A stretch of 64,000 nucleotides of DNA from Craterostigma plantagineum. Its lineage: Eukaryota > Streptophyta > Magnoliopsida > Lamiales > Linderniaceae. The position numbers and the translations under genes were made by a program. Positions 24,242-33,790 of this stretch are shown here, one piece after another; the first letter of the stretch is position 1; every line of letters starts with the position of its first letter. The notes beneath the pieces are model-generated. The model made no database searches, had not been told where the DNA came from, and worked only from the letters and a program-made list of their open reading frames with translations. The stretch is from positions 186,001 through 250,000 of the forward strand of contig JAPQWV010000336.1 of the NCBI GenBank assembly GCA_027422505.1, in the 5' to 3' direction.

Positions 24242-24830
24242 CTTCAACACACCAACTTCGATACCAATTGATCAAATTACTATGATTTACTACGGTAAAG
24301 TACTAACGGACCAAAAAATGACCCGAACGACGTCGATATACGCCAAATCTAATTTGTAGTACCAGTAAGTACACATTTGATGTACCTAAGCGTAGATAGT
24401 TGTGGTATCAAAATGTGTGCTCTTACAGTACCATACCTTGGTCGTTTGTAGTACCTTTTCGAAACGTGCGAGCGGCTTCGGAGTATGCCAAATCTAATTT
24501 ATCGTACCATTACGTCCATGTTTGTGGTACCTACCCGTGGATAATTTTGGTATCATGGTGTGTAACAGCGTAGTATCATATCTGGGTTATTTGTAGTACC
24601 TTTTCCGTGCCGTGCGAGCGTCCTCCAAGTACGACAAATCTAATTTGTCGTACCATTATGTACACTTTTGTGGTACCTATTCTTGGACGGTTGTGGTATC
24701 ATGGAGCGTGATAACGGGGTACCATAACTCGGTCGGTTGCAGTACCTTTGCCGTGCCGTGCGAGCGGCTTCGGAGTACGCCAAATCAAATTTGTCGTACC
24801 ATTACCTAGACATTTGTTGTACCTACATCT

Positions 24831-26403
24831 GTTCGAATCCCCGAGTGCGGGTCCTACCGATATCATGTTGATTCTGCGAGGGGGTGCGTGTGCCTCGGTA
24901 GGTGCCCGAGGACGCTCGGGAGTTCTCCGATCACTTCTTCGCTCACGGTTGATCCTATCTCCCTGGTGGTGCTCGAATGGCCTCCGGTCGGGGAACTCAA
25001 GGGGCCGACCCCGTGGTCTATCGTTTGCGTACGCTTGGTTTCTCCAATGTCTTTGCTCATAGTCCTTCCTAAAATATTTTCGCGGGGCGCTACCTTCTTC
25101 CCCCACCACCAGCTCTGCCCGGGCTTCCGGGTTGGTAGCTATAAGCCTCTCAAGCTCATCATTCAAGTGGAAGCAGGCATCGGTCGTATGGCCGTACTCC
25201 CGATGGAATTCGCAGTGTGATTTTGACACGGGGTTTCTGGGCCCATCCTTGCTCTGAGCTGGCCTCTTAATAGCGTATCGTTCTTCACATATTTCTATGC
25301 CCGGGTTTTATTTACCTTCCATTGGGTATTGTTGGGCCTGGGTCCTCTTCGGATTTCCTCTCGAGGTTTTTCTTCCCTCGGGCCCAAGGGTTGGGCTGGT
25401 CCTCGCGCGACATCGACTGTCCCAATCGCTCTTTTCTTGTCTCCTTTCTTGAAGTTATGCGCCTCCTCCACCCTTACATATTTTTCCACTCTAATTATCA
25501 GGTCTTCCACGGTAGTTGGGTATTTTTTCACCAGTGACCGGTAAAGGTCTCCTTCTTTCAAGCCATTATGAAACGCCTCGATCAACAAGTCTGAGGTGGC
25601 GGTCGGGACTTCCATCATAGTTCGATTGAATCGCTTCAAGTAATCTCGCATGCTTTCTTGGTCTCCCTGTTTCAACAGATTAACCGCCGAGAAGGGTCTC
25701 CTTCGGCTGCTGGAGAACTGTCTTAAGAGGGCGCGGGTGAAGTCCGTGAAGTTGCGAATCTCGCCCGGGGGCAACATAGTGAACCACGGGCTCCTTTGGC
25801 GAGGGTTGTGGCGAATACCCGACACTTAATTGAGTCTTCCAACTGATAGAGTGCTGCATTCCCGTCGAAGCTGGCCAGATGATCTTCGGGGGGTCCCGAT
25901 CCGTCGTATCGACTCATATCCGGGAATCTAAAGTTGTTCGGTAGAGGAGCGCGAAGGACCTCCTCCGAGAAGGGGGAGCCTCGCTGGATCGGGAGGGGCA
26001 CTTGCGGATTTGCCAGTTCCTTCAACCTCTGAATCTCTTCCTTCATCCGTTCCCATTCCACGATCTGTCTTTCTTCCAGGGCTCTCTTTCTCTCGGCTCG
26101 CAGGACGTTGATTTCCGCCCTCAATGTTTTTTCCTCTACCTCCTTTTCTTGCTCCGTGGCCCGAACGCGCTCTTCCTCACGGCGTAACCGTTCTGCTTCC
26201 CCTTCTTCCGTCTCCTGCCGTGGTGGCGATTCCACGCGAGTTCTCCACGTTCGCTCTGCTCTTAACATTTCTACTTCTGCTCTCAATTTTCCCAGTTCAG
26301 TTTGATCGCCATTATGCGTCTCTTCTTGATTCTCCTCCGTCCAGTCGGTTACTAATACCTCCTCCATCGGCGGTGGTTGAGTGTCGTTTGCGGCGTCCAC
26401 CAT
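24831..26403 (-). pseudogene. Tat/Ogre-like Ty3/gypsy gag, truncated
   Basis: On the minus strand gag starts MVDAANDTQP at 26403. It shows a coiled-coil segment (26300-25990, rich in RAERxxALEE heptads) and the core RFPDMSRYDGSGPPEDHL. Further frames give IRNFTDFTRALLRQFSS, LIEAFHNGLKEGDLY and RVEKYVRVEEA. A zinc-knuckle-like CEFHREYGHTTDACFHL and the C-terminal RRINMISVGPALGDSNR block follow; the latter resembles the end of Tat-clade gag proteins. Frames break near 25800 and 25295-25230. The reading runs into satellite at about 24830, so protease, RT and the other LTR are missing. A live Gag would form the particle that packages element RNA. Confidence 0.8.
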
Positions 26404-26419
26404 ACTACTAATATATCGT

Positions 26420-26436
26420 CCCACAGACGGCGCCAA
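26420..26436 (-). other. Primer-binding site of the Tat/Ogre-like element
   Basis: The minus strand reads TTGGCGCCGTCTGTGGG four bases after the LTR end. TGGCGCCGTCTGTGGG is a common primer-binding sequence of plant Tat-clade gypsy elements. It fixes the orientation and the LTR boundary. Confidence 0.7.
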
Positions 26437-26440
26437 TTGA

Positions 26441-27345
26441 TGTGGACCGCGTAAAACGACTTCCTGATAACAGCAGTTAGACCGGTTGTTTCTTTTCCCG
26501 TACCCACTCTGGCGCGGACTTATCGCTCCTCGCCGATCACTTCCGTCGAACCTGGCACTCACAAACTCCAAAACACGTCAGAAGGGGGCCGGGATTGACG
26601 CCGGCGGATCCCCTCCGTTGCTTAAGTCAGAAAATGGGTAAGAGATAGGTGCGTTAGTTCGTCAATCAGTTTTTCATAGCTTGTATGCGTACCTGAAAAG
26701 TGAATTAACCACCGCTATTTATACTAACCTCGCGTCTTCATTACCTTGACCCAATCTCCACCCCGGCCCGCCTTTTTCGCGGACCTCTCACCGAGAACGT
26801 GCCTTTCCTCCACGATCCCACGTTCTCCATGCCTCGTTCTACTCGTGCTTCATCTGCTCGGGCGAAGCTGTGTTTCCTCCACGATCCCACGTTCTCCATG
26901 CCTCGTTCTACTCGTGCTTCATCTGCTCGGGCGAAGCTGTGTTGGTCGGGCGTCCTCTCTTGATCCTCTTCCTTCCACTCGGCTTATCACTCTCCTTCCC
27001 AATCGGATCCCCTCATCGCCCGAGGAGTCCTAGCCTGGCGTTTCCTTACTTCTGTTCCCACCTCCTCGATCGGCTCGTTCCCGCCAAAGATTCCTGCCCT
27101 GTCTCGTCCGTTGCTCTTTTCCTCTTGGGGCCCGATGATTCCTTTCTTTTCCTTGTCGGGAATGACTACCCCGACTTAGCGGCTCCTGATCGGGCTGTCT
27201 CTATAAGTTCCCCTGGAGCCTTTTCTCTCGGATTATCCTCACCCGATCGGATTCTCCCACCTATTCCTTTCGCGCCTTGTTGCTCGCGTGAGTTCTTTGA
27301 TAGCTAACGTTATTTTACCGTTGACTATAAAACCCGAGGGTAACA
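26441..27345 (-). mobile_element. 5' LTR of the Tat/Ogre-like element (905 bp)
   Basis: Read on the minus strand it starts TGTTACCCTCGG and ends GGTCCACA, directly before the primer-binding site. A TATAAATA box lies at 26716-26723 (minus). Its partner LTR is lost at the satellite junction, so no target duplication can be checked. Confidence 0.7.
26805..26942. repeat. Perfect 69-bp tandem duplication in the gypsy LTR
   Basis: Units at 26805-26873 and 26874-26942, each starting TTCCTCCACGATCCC, appear identical. The duplication lies upstream of the LTR TATA box with respect to element transcription, that is within U3, where enhancer repeats are common. Confidence 0.85.
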
Positions 27346-27580
27346 CAATGGTTCTTAAAGTGTACTCGAGCACCAATGGGAAATGCTCTACAGTTCATGT
27401 GTTTATTGAAAATCAACATGAACATACTCCAACAACTGCTATTTCTACCAGTATATCAACATGATTCCATTTACCGACTATACAAGTAAGGGCCATAAAT
27501 GTAATATTGCAAAACTGTGAAAATATGTCTTCCTAACAGATCAACTGACCATGTATATGAGCCGACTATAATAGATGTTC
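27346..27580. other. Spacer between gypsy LTR and copia-A; holds the outer part of the long inverted repeat
   Basis: From about 27460 this sequence (for example CATAAATGTAATATTG at 27492-27507) matches the reverse complement of 33721-33790. It is the outer end of the long inverted repeat described separately. 27346-27459 shows nothing recognisable. Confidence 0.6.
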
Positions 27581-28198
27581 TGTAATGTTAGGTGAGCTTG
27601 TCTTTGACCTTACATGTCGACAAAGAGACAAAGAGCACATGTATGTTGCGTTGAATATGGAAAAGGAAGAAGACGTGGCCAATAATTATTCAAGAAGTGG
27701 GAAAAGAGAAAAGCAAATGAAGAAATTCATTTGTCAGGCGCCTAACTGGTCAAAAGACATAGCTGTTTTATGTCTTTATGTTCTACCGTTCACATGACAG
27801 ATTGAGGATGTTCTTTGCCTATAAATAGGCGTCGTGCGACAGATAAGAAAATTGCCTCAGGCCACAGAAAAATACCACCACATCGTCAGCGAGGGTTTAT
27901 TCCTCGGTCACCTTTTCTCCAATATTTCTGTCGCCTACTCCTTATATTGCTGTAGCTGCTTTTGTATCACGTCAGTATACGTGTTTGTAATCTCTCCACA
28001 TAATAAAGAAGTTCTACCCTCCGGCCCGTGGACGTAGGTCATTCTGACCGAACCACGTAAATCTCGTGTCACTGTCCAAATTTATTTTTCGTCTCGTTTA
28101 TTTATTATCGTCATTGTTGGGCAAAATAATTATCGGGGATTTCCACATATCCTAACAAACTGGTATCCGAGCCAAACCCGATTTATTTTTTAGCCACC

Positions 28199-29059
28199 AT
28201 GACGATAACAAAGATGTCAATTGAAAAGTTCGACAGAAATGTCAACTTTGCAATGTGGAGTCTCAAGATGGAGGCCATACTCATTCAAGACGGTTGCGAG
28301 ATGGCGCTTGAAGGCGTAAAGAAGAAACCAACCGAAATGAAGGACGATCAATTTAATGAATTGGACAAGAAAGCCAGATCGGCTATTATCATAAATCTCT
28401 CGTACGAGGTTTTACAAGAAGTTGCCACGGAGACGACGGCCATGGGTATGTGGGATGCGCTAAAAGCGATCTACATGAAGCAGACTAAGGAGAATCGGCT
28501 TTATTTAAAGCAGAAGCTTTACAGTATGAAAATGATGGAAGGTACTTCTATTCTTTCGCATCTCGATAAATTCGATTCTATCATTATTGATTTGGCGAAC
28601 GTAGAAGTAAAAATGACGGACGAAGATCAGGCCATAATATTGTTGTGTTCCCTTCCCTCGTCTTTAAAACATTTTCGTGACACGATTATATACGGAAAAG
28701 ACACGATATCATATTCTAGTGTCAAATCCGCGTTACAACCGAAAGAACAGATAGACAGGGATATTACGGGAGAAACAAGTGGTAGCCAGGCAGAAGGCCT
28801 ATTTGCACGGGGAAGACCAGAACGTAGAGACGCTGAAAGTAGCAGATCTAAAGAAAGGTCGAAATCCAGGTACAGAAATAAAATCTGTAATTTTTGCAAG
28901 AAAAAGGGACACATTAAAGCTGATTGTTTTAAATTAAAAAATAAGGAGAAAAATAATCAGCAATTTAGTAAACCCGCCGAAGCTAGTTTAGCTACTGATG
29001 AGAGCGATGGAACTATTTTTGTAGCAACTGCAAATGTTGTTAGGTCTGATAATGAGTGA
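28199..29059 (+). CDS. Copia-A Gag
   Basis: 286 residues from the first ATG, 42 bp after the 5' LTR, to a TGA. The UBN2-type gag domain covers residues about 5-185 (FDRNVNFAMWSLKMEAIL, LYSMKMMEGTSILSHL, LCSLPSSLKHFRDTI). A basic stretch and a CCHC knuckle CNFCKKKGHIKADC follow at about 231-244. The TGA lies just before the protease motif LDSGCSYH, where related elements read on into pol, so it is a nonsense change in the polyprotein. Gag itself is intact, which fits an element that kept particle-forming ability or was recently copied from one that had it. Confidence 0.9.
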   Translation: MTITKMSIEKFDRNVNFAMWSLKMEAILIQDGCEMALEGVKKKPTEMKDDQFNELDKKARSAIIINLSYEVLQEVATETTAMGMWDALKAIYMKQTKENRLYLKQKLYSMKMMEGTSILSHLDKFDSIIIDLANVEVKMTDEDQAIILLCSLPSSLKHFRDTIIYGKDTISYSSVKSALQPKEQIDRDITGETSGSQAEGLFARGRPERRDAESSRSKERSKSRYRNKICNFCKKKGHIKADCFKLKNKEKNNQQFSKPAEASLATDESDGTIFVATANVVRSDNE

Positions 29060-31510
29060 ATCTTAGATTCGGGTTGTTCTTACCACATAAGTCGGAGTCG
29101 GGATTGTTTTTCCACATATGAAAATTTTGATGGTGGATATGTCTAAATGGGAAATGATGCTCCGTGTAAAGTTGTTGGTAAAGGCACAGTTAGGATCAAG
29201 ATGTTCGACGGAATCATCCGAACGCTCACAGAAGTCAGACATGTTCCAGATATGAAGAGAAATCTCGTCTCTTTAGGCACACTTGAATCTCAAGGGTGCA
29301 GGTTCTCAGGTGAAGGTGGAGTTTTAAAGATTGCCAGAGGTGCCCTTGTCGTGATGAAAGCTTGCAGGTCTGGAAATTTATATATTTTGCAGGGTACTAC
29401 TATTACAGGTTCCGCTGCAGTTTCGACATCCCCGGAGGTTGATACCACGCGATTATGGCATATGCGACTTGGCCACATGGGAGATAAAGGCTTGGCGATT
29501 TTAAGCAAGCGGGGCCTACTTTGCGGTCAAAGTACTGGTAAGATGGACTTCTGCGAACATTGTATTTTTGGGAAGCAGAAACGAGTCAGCTTCAATTCGC
29601 CAGCTGTCCACAGGACGAAAGCTTTGCTTGAAAAGCAGACACGAAAACAGATCAAGCGGTTGCGAACAGATAATGGCTTAGAATTTTGCGGAAGCGAGTT
29701 CAACGAGTTTTGCAAAAATGAAGGAATTGCTCGACATCACACTGTTCGAATGACGCCTCAACAAAATGGTGTTGCCGAGCGCATGAACCGGACGCTTTTA
29801 GAGAGATCTCGATGTATGATCTCCAAAGTTGGGTTGACAAATGATTTTTGGGCTGAAGCTATCACCGCAGCATGTTATATTGTCAACCGTTCACCGTGTT
29901 CACCGATCAATTTCAAGACTCCTGAGGAAGTTTGGTCAGGTACTCCTGCTGATTACTCCAACTTAAGAATATTTGGGTGCCCAGCTTATATGCACGTAGG
30001 GAAAGTTAGAGCCTAGAGCTAAGAAGTGTATTTTCCTCGGCTACGCTTCAGGGGTGAAAGGATATAGACTATATAATCCTGATTCCAAGTCACCCAAATT
30101 TATAATTAGTAGAGATGTTACTTTTGACGAGTCTTCGATGTTATATCCTTCAAAAGAGTCTACTAATCCTTCTAATCAAGAAAAGAATGATAGCATACAC
30201 AGCGAGGTGGAGCTCGAGATCAACAAAGATCCTTCAGATGATCCTGCTACGAGTTCAGCAGATCAAGAGGATGAGCCAGAACCTGATTCAGATCCTGTTG
30301 AAGATGAAAGCACCGAGCAGAAATATTCTATAGCCAGAGATAGACAGAGACGAGAGATTCAACTACCACAGCGGTACGTAAATTTAGTTTCGTACGCTTT
30401 ATCAGTGGCGCAAGAAACAGGTAGAGGCGACGAACCTTCTACCTATTCGGAGGCAATAAGCGATGATAATTCTGATAAGTGGTTGGTAGCGATGAATGAA
30501 GAAATGGAGTCTCTGCACAAGAATGGTACATGGATTCTTGTGCTGCCGCCGAAGAAAAAGTAAATAGTCGGATGTAAGCGGGTCTTCAAGAAGAAAGAAG
30601 GTATATCTGGTTCGGACGATGCAAGGTATAAGGCACGATTAGTCGCGAAAGGCTATAGTCAGGTACAAGGTGTTGATTTTAATGACGTATTCTCACATGT
30701 TGTTAGACATAGCTCTATTCGTGTATGTATGGTTTGGAGTTAGAACAGCTCGACGTCAAGACAGCGTTCTTACATGGCGATTTAGATGAACAGATTTATA
30801 TGAAGCAACCTGAAGGCTTCATAGTTGAAGGCAAGGAAGACCAAGTTTGTCTACTGAAGAAATCCTTATACGGATTAAAGCAGTCTCCAAGACAGTGGTA
30901 TAAACGTTTTGATTCTTTCATGTTGGGTCATGGTTTCTCCAGGAGCAAGTATGATAGTTGTGTTTACTTCCGGAAGTTAAATGACAGTTCGTTCATTTAT
31001 CTGTTGTTATATGTTGATGACTTGCTCATTGCGGCTAAGAATCTTGCAGAAATTCACCAGTTGAAGGCCTTTTTGAATGGTGAATTTGAAATGAAGGATT
31101 TAGGAGCAGCTAAGAAGATTCTTGGTATGGAGATTAGACGTGATAGAGGAGCTGGTAAGTTGCACCTGACCCAGGAAAGTTACCTCAGAAAGGTTTTGGA
31201 GAGATTTGGCATGAGCGATGCCAAACCAGTCAGCACTCCTCTTGCTAGCCATTTTAGGCTAAGCGTTGCTCAGTCACCATCATCAGATGAGGAAGAAGCG
31301 TATATGGCACGAGTTCCCTACTCAAGTGCAGTCGGCAGTATTATGTATGCAATGGTATGTACACATCCTGACATTTCACAGGCTGTTAGTGTTGTTAGCA
31401 GGTATATGGCTAATCCAGGGAAAGAACACTTGCAAGCAGTGAAGTGGATTGCTCTTCCAGTTTCCAAATTCAAGCATTGCTTGGATTTGATTGGTGTTTT
31501 AAAATGGTGA
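29060..31510 (+). pseudogene. Copia-A pol remnant: protease, partial integrase, RT, RNase H lost
   Basis: Protease LDSGCSYH lies at 29064-29090 and a TAA follows at about 29144. The GAG-pre-integrase finger has HMRLGH and CEHC (29458-29560). The integrase core passes from AVHRTK straight to ALLEKQ, so the block with the first catalytic Asp is absent; the second Asp (RTDNG) and the Glu (VAERMNRT) are present. A frameshift lies near 30000. RT continues with DVKTAFLHGDLDEQIYM, SLYGLKQSPRQWY and the catalytic YVDDLL at 31010-31027. After HLQAVKWI the sequence jumps to SKFKHCLDL, the usual extreme C-terminus, so RNase H is deleted. A further TAA lies at 30561. This is not a functional polyprotein. 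Confidence 0.88.
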
Positions 31511-33212
31511 ACTGGCCTGTTGGGGCTATGGACGAAGGGAGATGAAAATAAAAGTATTTCTACATTAAGGTGGAGTGATTTTTGGAATCAAGCTCAAGGT
31601 GGAGATTTGTTAGGTGAGCTTGTCTTTGACCTTACATGTCGACAAAGAGACAAAGAGCACATGTATGTTGCGTTGAATATGGAAAAGGAAGAAGACGTGG
31701 CCAATAATTATTCAAGAAGTGGGAAAGAGAAAAGCAAATGAAGAAATTCATTTGTCAGGCGCCTAACTCGTTGGTCAAAAGACATAGCTGTTTTATGTCT
31801 TTATGTTCTACCGTTCACATGAAAGATTGAGGATGTTCTTTGCCTATAAATAGGCTTCGTGCGACAGATAAGAAAATTGCCTCAGGCCACAGAAAAATAC
31901 CACCACATCGTCAGCGAGGGTTTATTCCTCGGTCACCTTTTCTCCAATATTTCTGTCGCCTACTCCTTATATTGTTGTAGCTGCTTTTGTATCACGTCAG
32001 TATACGTGTTTGTAATCTCTCCACATAATAAAGAAGTTCTACCCTCCGGCCCGTGGACGTAGGTCATTCTGACCGAACCACGTAAATCTCGTGTCACTGT
32101 CCAAATTTATTTTTCGTCTCGTTTATTTATTATCGTCATTTTTGGGCAAAATAATTATCGGGGATTTCCGCATATCCTAACATGTAATAAGCCCATATAT
32201 AATTGGGCCCATGAGTTTTTATCTTTTAATTTCTCTTTCATTCAGATATGAATTATCGATTTGCCTGCATCCTTAGAGATATAATCAATAGCTTGTGTTA
32301 ATGTAGCCAATCGAGAAAATTAAGGTAAAACAGATTGGTAAGAAATTATTTGTTGCGAAGCTTAAAACAAATATAAATAGAATCATATTTGGATTTTTAA
32401 CTTTCAAGGAAAATGCTAGATGTTCTTGTTTAAGAAAACAAAGCAGCATATCATCATCTTCTTTTTCAACTGCATCCCATAAAGAGACGATGGATAATTA
32501 ACGGACATTTCAATAGGATAGTGCAGAAAAATAGGTTTCTTACCTTACTGCGATCTATTGAGTTCATCAAGTGCCCTATCCGAAGGTGTATTGATTCTCT
32601 GTTACCTAATTCACATAATGTTGTTTTAATATCAAAATTTGTTTCAATATTTTATGTTGTTTAATCATGAAACTTTTTGCCCCTAATCGATCTTCACTCA
32701 TTAACTTATTGTTTTCCATGCATGGGGCAAGCAGTGAAGGAGTCGATTAGGGCAAAAAGTCTCATGATTAAAAACATAAATATTGAAACAAATTTAAAGA
32801 TTAAAACTACATTACGTGAATTAGGTTACAGGAATCAATTGACCTTCAAACAGACCACTTTTATATTGAAGTGTCCATTAATTATCCATCACTTTTATGG
32901 GATGTAGTTGAAAAGAAAGATAAGATATGCTACTTTTTTCCTTAAAAAGAACATCTACCATTTTCTTGTCATAAGTGAATGTTAAAATCCACATATGATT
33001 CTATTATTTTTGTTTTAAGTTTCACAATAAATAAGTTCTTACTAATTTGTTTTACCATAATTTTCTCGATTCGCTACATTAACATGACCTGTTGATAAGA
33101 TCTATAAGGATCCAGGCAAATCGGGAGTTTCTGAAAGAAAGAGAAATTAAAACAAAAAGTGGAGTTATTACTGCATATCTACATATTCGTGGTTAGTTGA
33201 TCTGCTGGGAAG

Positions 33213-33720
33213 TAGGAATGGCATGGAAGTTCTAGACTCGGACGACCCGCCCCTAATGAAGTGGGTTTTTTTCAAACATTCGGGTAGGGGCAGATTATGA
33301 ATCCCAAATGTCTAAACCCGACCGAGTCCAGGGCAGGTCCGGTCTTGCTAACCCCGCCCCCAAAACCTGAACCGAAACCCACCCCAGTATATATTTATAT
33401 AAATTAATTTTTTATTACATATCAATGTTAGAATTATTATTAATAGGCTATGTGGCTCGATGGATAAGTAGTTGGTCTAGCAAGGTAGAGATTATGTATT
33501 CAACCTCCACATATTGCCAATATGTGTTGTTTTTATATTTAAAAAACTAGAATTCATTTTTTTTTAAAAAGAGAAAATTAAACATGAACCGGGTCTGGCG
33601 AGTCAGGCAAGGTTCATGCGGTTTTGGGGCGGGCGAGTCTCGGGTCCGCTATAAAATAAAAAAAGGTGGGTCTCGGATTCTGCCAAACCCACTTCAGACC
33701 ACGCCCCGTTGCCATCCCTA
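33213..33720. mobile_element. 508-bp TIR element with TAGGRATGGCA ends and no target duplication
   Basis: Begins TAGGAATGGCA and ends TGCCATCCCTA. Both subterminal parts are G/C-skewed (CGACCCGCCCC; GGGGCGGGCGAG). It carries a tRNA-like segment. Comparison with the other arm of the inverted repeat gives the empty site GGGAAG/ACATATTTT, which is rejoined exactly. So no 8-bp duplication is visible. Terminal sequence suggests hAT-like, but the missing duplication leaves the class open. Confidence 0.6.
33453..33508 (+). promoter_or_regulatory. tRNA-like A and B boxes in the 33213-33720 element
   Basis: TGGCTCGATGG (33453-33463) differs from the A-box consensus at one position. TATTCAACCTCC (33497-33508) is a weak B box. 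Between them GATAAGTAGTTGGTCTAGCA keeps a tRNA-like look. A relic of a tRNA or SINE head; I do not call it a functional tRNA gene. Confidence 0.4.
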
Positions 33721-33790
33721 ACATATTTTACCAATTTTACAATATTACATTTATGCCCCTTATTCATATAGCTTATATATATAGTGATCT

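Larger units (their letters stand above)
20068..24830. repeat. GTAC-rich complex satellite array
   Basis: Degenerate tandem monomers of about 134-146 bp, anchored on CTTCGAAGTACGCC, occur at about 20401, 20546, 20687, 20821, 20967, 21640, 21786, 21932, 22768, 22914, 23066, 23621, 24477, 24622 and 24770. Each monomer is packed with GTACC, GGTAC and GTAGTACC, so the same short motif appears on both strands. From 21971 on, the array takes on a higher-order structure (separate entry). Short open frames in it are by-products of the repeats. It ends abruptly at about 24830 against the gypsy gag. It is interrupted by an LTR fragment at 21035-21535. Confidence 0.85.
27581..32187 (+). mobile_element. 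Copia-A: Ty1/copia (Tork/Tnt1-like) element with complete ends but internal deletions
   Basis: The element runs 27586-32182 with 5-bp target duplications TGTAA at 27581-27585 and 32183-32187. The 5' LTR is 27586-28157 and the 3' LTR 31608-32182, both TGTTAGG...CCTAACA. By eye they differ at about nine places. A primer-binding site TGGTATCCGAGC (one base off the initiator-Met type TGGTATCAGAGC) follows the 5' LTR at 28161. A polypurine tract AAGGTGGAGATT precedes the 3' LTR. A TATAAATAG box sits at 27820-27828 (and 31845-31853). The internal part lacks the first part of the integrase core and nearly all RNase H, so this copy cannot be autonomous although it inserted fairly recently. It sits inside the left arm of the long inverted repeat. 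Confidence 0.9.
27460..33790. repeat. Long inverted repeat (arms about 0.55-0.65 kb) split by two insertions
   Basis: Left arm: about 27460-27585 plus 32188-32698. Right arm: 32733-33212 plus 33721-about 33790. The arms pair across a loop of about 34 bp (32699-32732) that itself contains CCATGCATGG. Matching landmarks include ATTTGCCTGCATCCTTA (32257) against the complement of TAAGGATCCAGGCAAAT (33105), CATCCCATAAA (32474) against TTTATGGGATG (32893), and ACAGATCAACTGACC (27536) against GGTTAGTTGATCTGC (33191). Identity is perhaps 80-85 percent with indels. Copia-A interrupts the left arm and the TIR element 33213-33720 interrupts the right arm. A transcript would fold into a very long hairpin. 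No protein is encoded. Confidence 0.85.

Noticed and set aside
22904..24809. Repeated 65-codon frames in the satellite (22904 and 24612)
   Set aside because: They are identical because the satellite blocks are duplicated; there is no codon or domain evidence.
33453..33508. Possible functional tRNA gene
   Set aside because: The B box is weak and no proper acceptor or anticodon stems can be paired; kept only as a tRNA-like relic.
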